This document shows, in pieces, positions 1 through 12,804 of a stretch of DNA of 64,000 bases. Below the pieces are notes generated by a model. That model was not told the DNA's origin and ran no database searches. It worked only from the letters and a program-made list of their open reading frames with translations. Positions within the stretch are counted from its first letter, which is position 1. The number at the start of each line of letters is the position of its first letter. Made by a program: the position numbers and the translations under genes. The DNA is from Trema orientale (lineage: Eukaryota > Streptophyta > Magnoliopsida > Rosales > Cannabaceae), in the NCBI GenBank assembly GCA_002914845.1, contig JXTC01000172.1:52867-116866 (forward strand), written 5' to 3'.

Positions 1-3000
1 AAAAGATGATACAGGACGAACCAATTAGACAAAACAAACAGAGGAGCTAGAAAACTCAAATATCAAACAAGGAAAAGGAGAAAATAAAGGCTAAATGCTT
101 TCAGCTATGACTATCTATGAGATTTCCAAAGGCATTGGCGGCTTTTTATATGCCAAAAAACCAACCATATACCAAACACTCTCCAATTAATTAATTCTTC
201 AATTTTATTTCTAATATTTTTTTATTTATATACTATATTAAAACCAAAAAGAAACATTTCTTTTTTTTTTTTACTTTTTTTTTATTTTGGTCTAAAATCT
301 AAAATATAACGTATGTAACCATGTATGTATAACTATTTAAAATAACAACACGGATGGGATGAGAATGTGAGATGAGAATGGCCCCTCCAGTGGAAGTACG
401 GCTCCTCTTTTTGTTTTCTCTACACTAGTATCTCTAGACGTTGTACACACACCACCTTGTTCCTCTGTGACTTCCACTTCTTGCCGCCCAACCCTCCACC
501 AATTAAAACCCTTTTCACTCCTTTTTTTTTAAAGAAAAAAAAAACATTGAGACTCCTTTAGTCCTTTGATAGTTCACTTGCACTAAAATCTCTTTACATT
601 AATAATGACCAATCTTTTCTTATATTACCAAAAATCTTAAGATGATAGGGTAAGCTTATAATATTATTTCAATTCATTTTCCAGTACCAATACTATTACT
701 ACAATTTCAAAATTAGGCGACAATATATTCGAGTACGATTATGTTAATTAGTTTAATTACTCAAATTTATTTAATATTTATTTTGTCTTAACACGGTTAA
801 AACAGAGAGCATCTTATCCCTTTAATTTTATGGAATTTCAGCAATATGTAATTGGCATAATTAATTAAGAGTTAATATATCAAAAACGATCACAACTACA
901 AATTACAGTACACATTTAAACTTTAACTTAATGAACAATAAATAGTTCGGTTGTTTTATTTCAAATTTGTTTCATGAGTAACATGCTAACAGTCTTTTTT
1001 CACATTTATGTTAATTTCTCAACAATATCCATTTAGAATGCATGCTGTAAAACAATATTATCTCAATCAAATATATAATATATTTTAAAATTATATCACT
1101 TTTCACTTATATTACATCGTACCTTCCCTCTAATATATAATCTACCACAGATTATCCCATACTAATTAATCACATCACAATCCCTTATCCGAAAAAAAAA
1201 AAAAAAAAAAAGAAAAAGAAAACGAAAGAAAGAAAAAAACAAAGTAGTCTTACTTTACGTCCCAGCTTATATTCCTGATCTATTTTGTAATGAAGCATAT
1301 ACCTGGTGGCTTAATTCTTTATTTGTTCCTTTAATTTGTCTTTGGAATTTAATGTAACATTCTTGTTAGCAAACAAACCGAAAAAGAATGAAAAGGTTGT
1401 TGCTTTACGGACTATGAACATATATATTTTTATATGTATTGGATTGATGATGTGTGTAAGTAAAATTGGTTTTGATTTTTCTAATTACACAACATGAGCT
1501 CGCTATAGCTCTATATCTGTTAAGTGATTATTACTACTATTATTGAAAAATTGGCAGGAAGGATCGAAGAATCGGAAGACATTGACAAACACAATAGTAG
1601 TTAATAGTTGACGTGTGGTATGATGAGAGATATGATAAATTAACTTTACTTTGCTAGTGTGGAAGGAAAGGATATTCCAAATATACAAACTCAAAAAGTG
1701 TTACATATCACATGAATGGTTTGCCACTCCACTTTCCGAAAGTAACACACTATAATCTATATAAGTATAACTTATAGATTAAAGTGGGCCCCCCCCAAAA
1801 AAAAAAGACGTGTGGGGAAATGTAGCAGCTGATGGACAGAATTAAAGAATTTCTTTTGCTTTTTCTTTTTCTAATCTAATTTATTATTTTCTCTTTTTAA
1901 TAGATCTTGGCGGGAAAAAGTGGGATCTAATATTATTCGAAGGAATAACTAAGTCTAACCAACAACAAAAGGAAAAAGGAAAAAGGAAAGCCAAGAGAGC
2001 AAGGAGAATCCTTGTATCTCAAGAAAACCACCTAACGACCAAACAGTCTCGAACAAATAAACAATCAATTCACTCCTGTCCACTTAATATATTAGTGTCA
2101 ATATGTAGTATATATGCATATACTTCCTTTTTACGTATGTATATATATAACATGCATATCATTTACTATATACACGTATACAACACGTAACATTATTATC
2201 CGTTATCTATGTTCACAACATAAATTAAACAAGAGATTATTTTGATTATTAGATTACAACATACGTAACAAATTATTAACGCGTTTCCATACACTTGAAT
2301 AGTCACTGATACATTTTTTAATTTTGAACTAAACATTTCAAATTAAGATGCCAAAATATCTAGTTTAACTGGTAAATGTGTGTGGATATATATATGTAAC
2401 ATCATAAACATATACTTATTAGAGTTCTCTCAAAAAAAAAAAAAAGGAAAAAGGAAAAAAAGAAAAGAAAAGAAACATATATATAGAAGGGTTAAGTTGG
2501 ATATTATGGTCTGTTTATAACCAAACATACATGAAATCAAAGTACGTAGCTAGGTGGGGATCATGTAATACTCGAGAATACTATTATCTATTAATATATC
2601 TCATCATCAAAAGTCAAAAGTAAGACTGTTTGGATAACGGAAAACTTCCGTCCAAATGAATCTTCGATTCTGTTCGATTTCACTATATTAATTATATAAT
2701 GAATCACAAGATTTTGCTTGTTTCACCCCAGTGATCAGGTGAGAATTAAAATGATCAAGCCAGCTGTTCCAAAATTACGTACAAACCGAATATAGCCCAG
2801 CTAGCTATTAAATTAAGTCGACATCAATGTATCGAATTATATCCACGCATAAAGATAAAACACAACTAAAAGCCAAATCCATCAAATTTTATCTTTATGC
2901 TATGGATAAGCCATCCCTTTTACAATATTAAGTGTAATATCCATGACCTCGCATTATTATTAATGTTTATTATTTGAGACAAACTCACTCAGAGTTTGAT

Positions 3001-3424
3001 TAACAAGTTATCACTAAAGTACTAAACTAGCTTAATTAATTAAATGTAAGGAAAGTGCTATATATACCTTCGTATTTTATAATATTGACCGATTTGAACG
3101 ACGAATCGTTACCCGATGTTATATATGTGGCATCTAAACAAAGCACCCACACTTATAAGTACGTCTATCTCTATTAATTTGTGGTGGGAGTTGAAGACAT
3201 GTATATAACTAGCTGAATACATATCTATATATATTAGCCACAGTCAATAAGTTTTAATATATATATATACACACACATATATGTATATAATTATCTTGTC
3301 GAGATCGATAATTTCTATATGTATAGGCCACGGGTTGCTACAGAGTTTCAAATTAATGTCATTGTCGATATGTTGATCAATTAACTATAACTAATAACTG
3401 AGAATAACAATCTAGTTTGTTGTG

Positions 3425-3425
<1 letters not shown>
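1..3425. other. AT-rich intergenic DNA, no gene seen
   Basis: I see no coding exon or RNA gene here. The sequence is AT-rich with A/T homopolymers (about 1191-1210 and 2432-2446), short TATA-type runs and scattered G-box-free promoter-like text. Short open frames in it are low-complexity and match no family I recognise. It could hold distal regulatory DNA for a gene left of the window, but nothing in the sequence shows this. Confidence 0.6.

Positions 3426-3495
<70 letters not shown>
3426..3495. repeat. (TA)n microsatellite, about 35 units
   Basis: An uninterrupted alternating TA run of about 70 bases, directly visible. Such runs are hypermutable, form cruciforms and are common in plant intergenic DNA. 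A Tyr-Ile repeat frame through it is an artefact of the repeat. Confidence 0.98.
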
Positions 3496-3499
<4 letters not shown>

Positions 3500-4055
3500 A
3501 TACACATGTATATATGACTTTTGGATGAATAGTGCCGTTTGGGGACCATTCCCCTTATATGATTTGACAAATATTAAACACTACGTTTATCCAATATGAC
3601 ATTAACTTAAAAATAGAGGATTATATTTTGCATTTTTATATAATTAATTAAGCTTTAAAATCCTCTATATAGGAGTAGTACTAGTACGGAAGTATACCAT
3701 ATGATGAAAATATTATGCATAATATTTGGGTCCCAACTATTATAACAAATTTGTAATATCAACACAATTTAGTAGAATAGTTAGAATTCCTATAGCATTA
3801 TCTAAATATTATATATAATAATATTCAGGAATAATATTAGGTATTATTTGTATCAAATTTTTAATAATAATAAATGTGATATAAAAGTTAGCATCATTAA
3901 TTCAGTTGGTGAATATAATATGGTAAATTTTAACACACCAATAATATAATGACAGCTCATATGCCTTTTGTATAAATTAATTTTTGGATGTCCAGTATCA
4001 TTCCTTGATAACTCTATAGAAATAGAGTTATTTATGTTCTTTTTCTTATTAATTT
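3496..4055. other. AT-rich intergenic spacer
   Basis: No gene is seen. It contains a short palindrome around 3707-3726 (AAATATTATGCATAATATTT type) but no other recognisable structure. Confidence 0.5.
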
Positions 4056-5486
4056 TGTGCATTTTTTAGTATTTTTAGTGTAGTTTTTAAAGTAATTTAA
4101 GTTATTTTATTTTTAAGTATTTAGATTTAGTTTACTTAAATTTTATTTTATTTTATTTAATTTTAGGTGTTTAATTTAATTTCTTCTAGGATAATTTAGT
4201 TTGATTTAATTAAATTCAGAATTTATTTAATTTCGATTATGATTTGTTTTATTTATTTATCTTATTTTATTTTGATTCAGATTTAAATAAAAGAAAAGAA
4301 AAAATCAGAAAAATAAAAGCCAAACACTCGCAAGTGGGAGTGAAAAGCTAGGCACGATCATAGCCGTCAGATCGAGAATCCAGGCCATCAGATGGATGCG
4401 CTACTACGCGAGCCGGTTTAGGCGAGTAGAAGCAGGAGAACATACGGGCCCTGCGTCCTCAGTAGCTGCCAAGCTGTATTGGATTGTATGTAATGTGTCT
4501 CTTATACAACCGGTCCTCCATCCGTTTAAACATCACCACATTAGCTGTCAAAGTTAACATATTCTTTCGTCCAATCAAACGCGATTTTAGTGCCAGGCTC
4601 ACAAATTTTAGCCACACCTGATAAATTCCCACGAGTTGGAAACGTGAATAAAAAGAAAAAAGAGAAAATTGTGGGAGATTGACACATTATATAACTAATC
4701 AAATTGCTTCTTTGGAAACATAGAGATTTGTTCAATACTCCAAACTCAGTTATAAATAGCCAGAACGTGAGAAAAAAAATAGGCACCAATTTTGAGGGAG
4801 AAAATTCCACTTTTTCTAAAGAAAGAGTATGAGATGAGTTCAAGATTAGGCTAGTTTTTAGAGAGACTAGGGAGATAATCTTAGTTGTGTAGTTTTTCTA
4901 TTTTCCAACTTTGATTCCTGAGAGTGCTTCAACGCTTATATATTTGGTTTCTTAAATTCTTCAGTTTTTTTAGTTTCAATTCTATATATTATTTTCTAGT
5001 TTCTCATATAAATTCAGTCATACTTTTTTTTTTGATGATTTAAACTAGATTATAATTACATTTGTTTTTTGAGTTGGATCTTTTACTATAGTATTATCTC
5101 TGTGATATATTGTCGGTCTTAGATAACTAATAAGATAGATTATTTTGAGTTTAATAATTAGTAGAAATTTTCATATTAAATACTTTTAGTTAATATTTGT
5201 TCTTCAATATTATATTTTCTGATTATGTGTTTGGGATGTGAAACATATAATTGAGTAATAAATAGGAATCAAAAACAAATAATTAAATGAATCTTGAAGC
5301 TTTGTTTTTCTCATATTAGTATTTTCATTTATATTTCTGTGATTATTTTAATTTATTGCTTAGCTAATTTTTATTTTTAATTTTTTTTTAATTTTTCGTT
5401 ACTTTTTTACTGTTGATTTACTTCTCTGTGGGATCGACACCTTAATCTATATTACGATAGCCGCTAGTATATTTTGAGTGTAGACA
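4056..5486 (+). mobile_element. Probable solo LTR or remnant of a Gypsy-type retrotransposon
   Basis: The segment opens with TGTGCATTTTTTAGTATTTT-like text and T-rich tracts typical of Tat/Ogre-type LTRs. It has a GC-richer core (about 4320-4520), and near its end the phrase CTGTGGGATCGACACC, which resembles the conserved 3' part of many plant Gypsy LTRs, then closes at ...GTGTAGACA. The TG...CA ends are a guess, and I could not find a matching 5-bp target duplication. No gag or pol coding sequence is present. The family assignment rests on recalled resemblance and needs a database comparison; an unrelated degraded repeat is the alternative. Confidence 0.42.
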
Positions 5487-5861
5487 TTCATGTAATTGCC
5501 ACATGTACAAATGAAAGTCACCCTATTTTCACTATTTTGTAATTAATTAATTATATTTATTATCGATAAAAGAAAGCATTTACTGGAAAAATGAATTCCC
5601 TATTTTGTAAGCCAAAAGCCTAATTGAGATGACGAGGGAATAATTATAAGACCACAAGGCCGACATCCATTCCTACCTCTTTTTTTTTTCTTTTCATTTA
5701 AAGTATAATAATATTTCTCCTTTGAAACTTGATCATATTTTGTAAGCAGTGTATTTTAGGTTTTTAATCATGTATTGATCCTGAAAAAATATTTAACCAT
5801 GTATTGATCTGTGAAAGAATATTTGATTATGTGTCGTGCGTAGCAAGTTGAAGTAGCTCAT

Positions 5862-6250
5862 GGGCCAGTTTGATATTATTGTACTGTGATGCAGCTATGC
5901 TGTAATTCTGCTGTAACAGTGCTGTGAACAAGAATCAGCTGTGACAAAAAAGACTGAGGTGTTTGGTAAATTTAATCTACAAAACTATTGTGCTGTTTAA
6001 AAGCAGCATATAAGTATTTGATAAATTATAAATTATGTGTGCTGTAAAGTGATATTTTAAACAATTTATATTATGAAAGCAGAATCAGCTTTTAAAAGTA
6101 ATCCTTATCCTGCTTCTCAAATTCTGCTTAAATTGGCAATTATGCAGCAACTTTTAGAATTAAAGCAGAAGTTTGCCAAACGTCCACACTCCCTATTGTT
6201 TTGCTAACTGCTTTTAAAAGCAGTAGCCATAATCAATCCCAAATGGGCCC
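5862..6250. mobile_element. hAT-like MITE
   Basis: The ends are inverted: GGGCCAGTTTGATATTA at the left and, on the reverse strand, GGGCCCATTTGGGATT at the right. The interior is rich in GCAGCA/TGCTG and CTTTTAAAAG segments, also in inverted arrangement (for example AAAAGCAG repeated on both strands), so the whole could fold into a hairpin. There is no coding potential. Target duplications are not obvious. The superfamily call (hAT-type) is inference from the end sequence style. Confidence 0.6.
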
Positions 6251-9200
6251 TATATATAATCATATTGGGATAATGGCGACAAAATAGTTTGATTTTTGAC
6301 TTTTCTGTAAAATAAAAATAAAAATAGAAATAACTCAACTATGATTTTTCACTTCTGTAAAATAGTACCTAATATTTCAGATTTATGCAAATTTGTACTT
6401 TGTGGTGGCCAATTTTGTTATTTTTACTTTAAGAAGACAATGCTAACCTTCATTAACTTAATATAATAGTATTAAAACTAATATAATTTTTGAAAATATT
6501 TTATAATTAGTTTTTTAACTTTTAACTTTAAAAAAAAAACAAATCAGAAAAAATATTTATAATACATTTTTTATAAAATATTTAGGTTTAAATGTTTTAA
6601 TTTACTTACAAAAAGGAATATTTCCGTCTTTTACTTCTGTCAAGATATAAATTTGTAGAAATATAAAATATCAAGATATTATTTTACAAAATTGAAAAAT
6701 CAGGATTTTTTTTACAAAAAATAAAAAATAAAAAATCAGCTATTTACTTGCCTAATCTCTATTCTATTTAGCATGCAGTTAGTAATATATACTGCGAGAT
6801 ATTTGTATATCATTAGTAAAAATTCTCTCTCTCTCCCCCCCAAAATCTTAGCCTTCATTCTCATTCTCTCTCGAAAGCCCCATATCGTCGCTCTCATAAT
6901 AAGCCGAGAATGGAGTATTTTGATCTCCCTCTTCGGTCTCTCCTCCCTGATCTCTTTCGAGGATGAGAGATTTTTTCTTTTTTCTTTTGATTTTCTAATA
7001 AGTTCATATTTAAATATAGTTGTAGTACTATGTTTATATGGATTTTTGTACTACCTGATCTTTAATTTGTGTGGGTTTTAAATTTCATCTATTAGATCTT
7101 AAATTTGAGAATTTTTTCTTTGATTTAGATATGTAATACAGATGAGTTAGTCTTATTTTCAGTACACGTGGATCTCATTTACTGTTGGTTACATAGTCTA
7201 CCCGCCAAGAATGTAGTCTAGTAAAAGGTGAATGCAATTATTTGCTTATGATCCTTGTTATCTTCTTTTTTTGGAGAATTATAATAGTCCATAATTTTTA
7301 TTGATATTTGTGATTTACTTTTTTTCTCGTTTTTTGAGGATTTTGAAATTGTAATCATATGTATTTGTATTGCAAATTTTTATTAATATTATTTCCATGA
7401 GGCCCGTTTTATAAAAAGGAAAAAAAAAAAAAGAATTATGTACTGCAATATAATTAAGTGTCTAAGAAATTACCTTTAAAAAAAATCCGAAATAATTAAT
7501 ATTTTAAATTTGAAAGAAAAGGAAATCTAATTAAATTCATGTAAACTGTCGACGAGAAACTCTGAAACTGCACACCTCAGATAGGCATGTCTCCACGTAT
7601 TTATAGTTTAATTAAGCAATTGACAATTTTTTTTTTTTTGACAAATGACATTTCGAGTCATAACTCCCATTAACCTCTTGACACGTCATTCCTGCATGTC
7701 ACCACGTATTTAAGCTTTATCATTACTAGTTAAGTGATGCAGACTTTCGTGAAACCTGGAAGGGCGACAAATTATAAGCGCCTCCTTCATGCTCAAACTT
7801 TTCTCTTCAGTTTCTTTTTTTTTTTTTTTTTTTTGGGTGAAGGAATTAATGCTCGGCATTTTTATTAAGCATTTTAATTAACTTCTTTTTATTTCTTTTC
7901 TTTTTTTTTTTTTTTGGGAAAAGATAACGTTTTGTATTTTAAAATAGTAAAAATAGAACTTTTGCTCAAATACCTAAAATAAATGAATTTAAATTCATAA
8001 CTTAGGCTTTTATAGCAAATAGTAAACTTAAAGTGGTAGGTGGGGAAAAAAAGGTTTATATATAGGTGGGAGGTTAAATATTCTAAAATATTAAATGGGT
8101 GAGTAGATTTGATCAAGTCAAGTAGTCAATGAAGGCACCGCGTTCTACGTGCTGAAACAGGAATAGAATACTATGGCTTTCCTAAGCTAAGCTAGCTACT
8201 CCCAATGTCGGTGTATCACTACATATACAATAAATATTTACTTTAATTCTTAAGTGTATATATATATATATTTTTTTTTTAAAAAAGAAAAGAAAGAAAA
8301 GCCATACAATAAACAGTTTCTAAAGTATTCAATTTTTGTTCTTTCCTTCCGAAAAGGCAATTCACTTTTATTTACTTTTTAGTTTTTATTTCTTCTCTCT
8401 TTTGGTGATCTATGAAAAGGTATTCTATTAATTTTCCTTAACTAAACTTGTCACTTTAATTGGCTACCAATATATATGTCTTAGCCCAAATATATGTACT
8501 AGCTATTTGGCTAATGACGTTTACAAGAAGTCATACACATACAAGGAAAATATATAATAAGACATATGAATTTTGAATTTTAGATAACGGGGTCGTCCTT
8601 GTGGTGCCACCAATAGATAACGACAATTTCATTAGTCAGAGAAAGAGGTGATTCTTAATTAATTAAATCAAAAACTATATTATTAGCTTAACGAATACGA
8701 TGCAACAACGTGGCAATTGATGGTTGTACTAGCAAATTAAGCAATTGTCTCTAGTTTTTTCTTTTTTCTTTTTACAAGAATTCAAAACTTTAAACCTTAG
8801 TCTTAAAAGTGTGTTTATAAATACCAATCTAGCTCACAAAAGAGTAATTCAAAAAGGATTTTAAAAATTTGGAAAATGCCGTCAGTTTCTGTTTATATAT
8901 ATTTTTTATTTTTGGGTTGAGAAAAAAAAAATTTTAAATTGGTCGTTTCTCCAATCGGCCGCTGATGACGGTGGATACAGATAGGGAGAAGGAGGTCAAT
9001 TCAACTTTAACCTTTGAAATTTGATAAAATATTTGATTATTTTCTTCTAAAGAAATAAAAAAAGAATGTGATAGAAAGTAATAGGGCGAAGTCACGGTTA
9101 TTGTCGGTTATGGCAGTTTGCCACGTTAGGGACACGTGCTACCTGATCTGGTTTCCGTTAGGTGAGCCCCACCACCAGGTCTGACAGTTGACCGTTCCTT

Positions 9201-9509
9201 CGTACGGCGGCTTGACCCTACCTATTCTAACTCCTGCCGACAAAATCCCCTTTCTTTACATTTTATCCTTTTAATTATTATTATTATCTTCCCCACTCAC
9301 GACTCAACACCTTAGTCTTACTTATACTCTCGAGCACCACACTTCACTTACACGTGTCATACTTATATTATTTCATTTTAATTTAGACTATATTGAGCAT
9401 ATGATTGTAATTTAGTCGTGATAAAAACACTATTTATATGTCAAATATCTAGTTTTCAGCGGTAGAATACTAATATGGCATAACATCGGACTTTTATGTC
9501 AGGTAAATT
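6251..9509. other. AT-rich intergenic DNA with promoter-like G-boxes
   Basis: No supported gene. About 6275-6750 resembles a degraded inverted-repeat element (text of the type 'AAATAGTTTGATTTTTGAC' and T/A-rich mirror segments), not well enough to bound. A GC-richer stretch at 9060-9260 contains a CACGTG core at 9133-9138, and a second CACGTG lies at 9351-9356. These are G-box/ABRE-like bHLH/bZIP sites that might belong to a distal control region, but there is no gene next to them. Poly-T runs lie near 7820 and 7903. Confidence 0.5.
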
Positions 9510-9913
9510 AAGTGGAATAGAATAAAAATGATAATAAGATTGAAATAAAATGAAATTGGAATAACAATAAAAATAATATTTTATTATTCAATTAAATCAA
9601 TGTAATAGAATGAAATAAATATGGCATTTACAAGAATATCTTTATTTTTGAGTGTCCATATGGAGTGAAAACATGAAGTTAAGTTTTAAATAATTTAGCT
9701 AAAGATTCGAATCCTTATTTATTAGTTTTTAGGAAAAAAATTATAATTTTATTATTTAGTAGATGATAATTCTTTCTTTAAATTCCAAAACAATCAATGG
9801 AATGGACTTTGCACTGAAACTAGCATTCCATTCCAAAGGGCAAAGCTCATTTCTTTTCTTTTTTTTTTTTTTTGCTTGAACATTCCAAAGCTCATTCTAC
9901 CGAACTAAACATG
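9510..9913. mobile_element. Degenerate MITE, copy A
   Basis: This stretch is homologous to the next one. Both have AGTGGAATAGAA-type text, then 'AATGTAATAGAATGAAATAAAT', then a right end rich in ATTCCA. Copy A ends with CATTCTACCGAACTAAACATG, whose reverse complement (CATGTTTAGTTCGG) mirrors the left end of copy B. The left end of copy A is not recognisable. It is non-coding and has the look of a Tourist/Harbinger-type MITE. Confidence 0.5.
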
Positions 9914-10712
9914 ACCTCGTGTTTGGTTCAGTGAAATAAAATAAGAATGGTAATGAAAATTGTAACCAAACATGACCTCGTGTTTAGTTCAGTGAAATGG
10001 AATAGAAACGGTAATGAAAATTGTAATGAAGTGGAATCATAATGGGAATAGAAATGATATTACATTTTTTAATTGAATTAATGTAATAGAATAGAATAAA
10101 TATTATATTAATTAAAATACCCTTACTTTTAGATATCATAGTATGGCAAAAAAAGACAATGGAGTTTTAAAATAATTGACTAAGTTATGGAATCATTATT
10201 CTTTATTTTTTTGGAAGGACTAAAAATTTCACCAAATGATGGAATTAAGGGCCCGTTTGGTTGCAGTGGTGGAATAGTAATGGTAATGGTAATGGTAATC
10301 AGAATGGAATGGAAAAAGAATGGTAATGTAATTCTGCTGTTTGGTTGGAGAGATGGAATCAGTAGCTGAATGTGTATTCTTATGTTTGGTTGACGGTGGA
10401 AAGGAATGGAATTAGTTGTATTATGATAAAAATACCCTCAAGCCTAAAATGAATATTTTAAGCATTTTAAAATTACATTTAATAATAAATTAATTGATTA
10501 ATGCCATATTTTTAATAAAAAAATACATTTAACAAGTTAAAAATATTTAAAAAATAAAAATAAAAATAAAACTCATTTTTTTTTTTCACAAAATATGTAT
10601 TGTTAATAATTTTTTCTTTTTCATTAATATTATATTTTTATGCGAAAACAAAATCAATACTAAAAGAGCCCAATTAACCTTCCATTAGGATAGAAAAGTC
10701 ACATACATCAAG

Positions 10713-11236
10713 NNNNNNNNNNNNNNNNNNNNNNNNNNNNNNNNNNNNNNNNNNNNNNNNNNNNNNNNNNNNNNNNNNNNNNNNNNNNNNNNNNNNNNNN
10801 NNNNNNNNNNNNNNNNNNNNNNNNNNNNNNNNNNNNNNNNNNNNNNNNNNNNNNNNNNNNNNNNNNNNNNNNNNNNNNNNNNNNNNNNNNNNNNNNNNNN
10901 NNNNNNNNNNNNNNNNNNNNNNNNNNNNNNNNNNNNNNNNNNNNNNNNNNNNNNNNNNNNNNNNNNNNNNNNNNNNNNNNNNNNNNNNNNNNNNNNNNNN
11001 NNNNNNNNNNNNNNNNNNNNNNNNNNNNNNNNNNNNNNNNNNNNNNNNNNNNNNNNNNNNNNNNNNNNNNNNNNNNNNNNNNNNNNNNNNNNNNNNNNNN
11101 NNNNNNNNNNNNNNNNNNNNNNNNNNNNNNNNNNNNNNNNNNNNNNNNNNNNNNNNNNNNNNNNNNNNNNNNNNNNNNNNNNNNNNNNNNNNNNNNNNNN
11201 NNNNNNNNNNNNNNNNNNNNNNNNNNNNNNNNNNNN
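10713..11236. other. Assembly gap (524 N)
   Basis: A continuous run of N inside the PIF-like element. Its real length and content are unknown. It removes the C-terminal part of the Myb/SANT-like gene and could hide a transposase fragment. A further isolated N is at 14380. Confidence 1.
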
Positions 11237-11539
11237 TTCACTATCCCATCCAAAGCCACTACAATATGGTCCAGTTAACATTTCATGAACCACTTGAAAA
11301 TGAGTTTTCAAAGTTTTCATTCTTGACTCAATATGTGGTTTGGCTTGTAGATCACATCTAGGCATCCTATCACGCAATTTATTCTCAAGTTCTTTCAAGT
11401 GGCCTGGCTTGAAATTTCCCTCTGCTTTAAATTTCCCCTCATTGTGTAGCTCAATAAGTGCATCAATCAAATGTTTGTCTTCTTCCTCTGTCCAAAATCT
11501 TTTATTTTGACCAGGACCTTTTGCTTTTGAAGTGTCCAT
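11237..11539 (-). CDS. Myb/SANT-like DNA-binding protein of a PIF/Harbinger element, 3' part lost in gap
   Basis: This reads from the ATG at 11539 (M-D-T-S-K) for about 100 residues until the run of N. The visible part is a trihelix/Myb-SANT-like domain: NKRFWTEEEDKHLIDALIEL, then a basic segment with LRDRMPRCDLQAKPHIESR and SGFGWDSE. This pattern (FWT-x-x-ED, KPHIESR, GFGWD) is typical of plant proteins related to the Myb-like second protein of PIF/Harbinger transposons, which helps the transposase bind the element ends and enter the nucleus. A longer in-frame start at 11566 exists. However, TATGATAG just before the 11539 ATG looks like a splice acceptor, so an upstream non-coding or short coding exon is possible, for example ending at the GCAG/GTGTGA junction near 11688. 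The C-terminal half is unknown; frames running through the N block are not evidence. Confidence 0.8.
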
Positions 11540-12804
11540 CCTATCATAAAAAAGCATAATACCCATATAATAATTTTTCTTACATGATAGTATTTATTAT
11601 ATAAATAAAGATCACTAATGTGCAGCTTTCAATATTCAATCATAGATTTATGGGTATAGCTGAACAGATGGGAAGGACTCTTCACACCTGCATTAGACAA
11701 CACTCCTAACTTTATAGACTTCTTGTTCCTCTCCAAAATCACACTTTCCATTTTCTAACCGGAAAATAAAACAAATAATGCAACTGGGTTCCATGAACAC
11801 ATTCAAAACATAACAACATAAGCCTAATGTCACCTTCTAAGTGGCATCGGTAAATTCCGAAAAGGGCTAAATCCCCAACTACAACTTAAAATATCTACAC
11901 GTATAAAAACTCAAATCACAACTACCCATTACTCAAAAACCAAAACAAACCGGAACCAAACTCGTAATCCTTATCAAAACCCCAAAATCAAACCCCTAAA
12001 GTTGAAACCACAGCTCCACCAACTCCAAACGCAACCATAGTTTTCAATTTGGCCATGTTATCAAATGAAAATGCTAGCTCAAAACACAACGAAACAAAAA
12101 AACAAAAGACTCGGAAAAAAAACAAGCCTTTACCAATCAGTCACCGTCGCCGATGACCCCCTTTGCGCCGAGTTCAGTTGAGCCACAAATTACACCTCAA
12201 ACGCGAATCAAGTCGAGCTTAAAAGCTCGATTTTGAGCTGAAGAAGACGAATTGGGGAAATTTGGGGTGAGATTGATCGGACATGAAGAGCGTAATCGAG
12301 CAAATGGGGATCGAAATTTTTCCGAGAAAATTATTGGGATTGAGGGTTTTCTTGAATCGGGAAGGTTGCAGAGATTGAGGCTATGGAGGAAGATTTTTGG
12401 GAGCGAAAATTTGGACCGGCTAGATGGAGGCGCTGATGTTGGCTTGTGTATATGTTTGCTTGGGTGAAAGTTAGCATATGAGGTTAATTAGGGCAACAAA
12501 AAAAGCTGACGGAACGGAAAAGCTATTCCACCCAATCTTTGGTGGAATTGCTTTTCCATTAAAGTGGGTGAATAGTCTTTCCGTTGGAAAGGCTTTTCTG
12601 ATTTGGGCTTTTCAACCAAACGGTGGAATTGGGCTCTTTTGGAATCTTTTCCATTCTTTTCCTTTCCATTACCCCCAACCAAACGGGCCCTAAGATTGCA
12701 ATGAATTTTGATTCCATATTTTAAAACCCAACCACACAATGGAATTGACCTTAAAATGGAATGACCATTCAATTCCAAAGTCCATTCCAACCAACCAAAC
12801 ATGT

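Larger units (their letters stand above)
10249..12690 (-). mobile_element. PIF/Harbinger-like DNA transposon, nested, with assembly gap
   Basis: The left end GGGCCCGTTTGGTTG is repeated as a perfect 15-bp inverted repeat at the right end (CAACCAAACGGGCCC), and the element is flanked on both sides by TAA (10246-10248 and 12691-12693). A 3-bp TAA/TTA target duplication with G-rich GGGCCCGTTTGG-type ends is the hallmark of PIF/Harbinger elements. The interior carries a minus-strand Myb/SANT-like gene, the accessory protein class that accompanies the PIF transposase. No DDE transposase is visible, but 524 bases are N and the true gap length may differ, so autonomy cannot be judged. The right 450 bases are subterminal ATTCCA/TGGAAT-rich sequence. 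Confidence 0.85.
9914..12804. mobile_element. MITE copy B, split by a PIF/Harbinger insertion
   Basis: The left part (9914-10248) begins with GACCTCGTGTTTGGTTCAGT and contains a tandem duplication of about 53 bp (9914-9966 and 9967-10019). The right part (12694-12804) ends with CATTCCAACCAACCAAACATG, inverted relative to the left end. The two parts flank the PIF-like element at 10249-12690 and together reconstruct a roughly 450-bp MITE similar to copy A. The order of events is therefore clear: MITE first, PIF insertion later. Confidence 0.55.

Noticed and set aside
3417-3599. Frame encoding an alternating Tyr-Ile repeat
   Set aside because: It is simply the translation of the TA microsatellite.
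10685-11259. Long reading frames running through the block of N
   Set aside because: Codons containing N are unknown, so open reading there is meaningless. Only the part right of 11,237 is used.
12252-12802. Small frames on both strands in the right part of the PIF-like element
   Set aside because: They lie in subterminal ATTCCA-rich sequence, overlap each other and contain no transposase motif.
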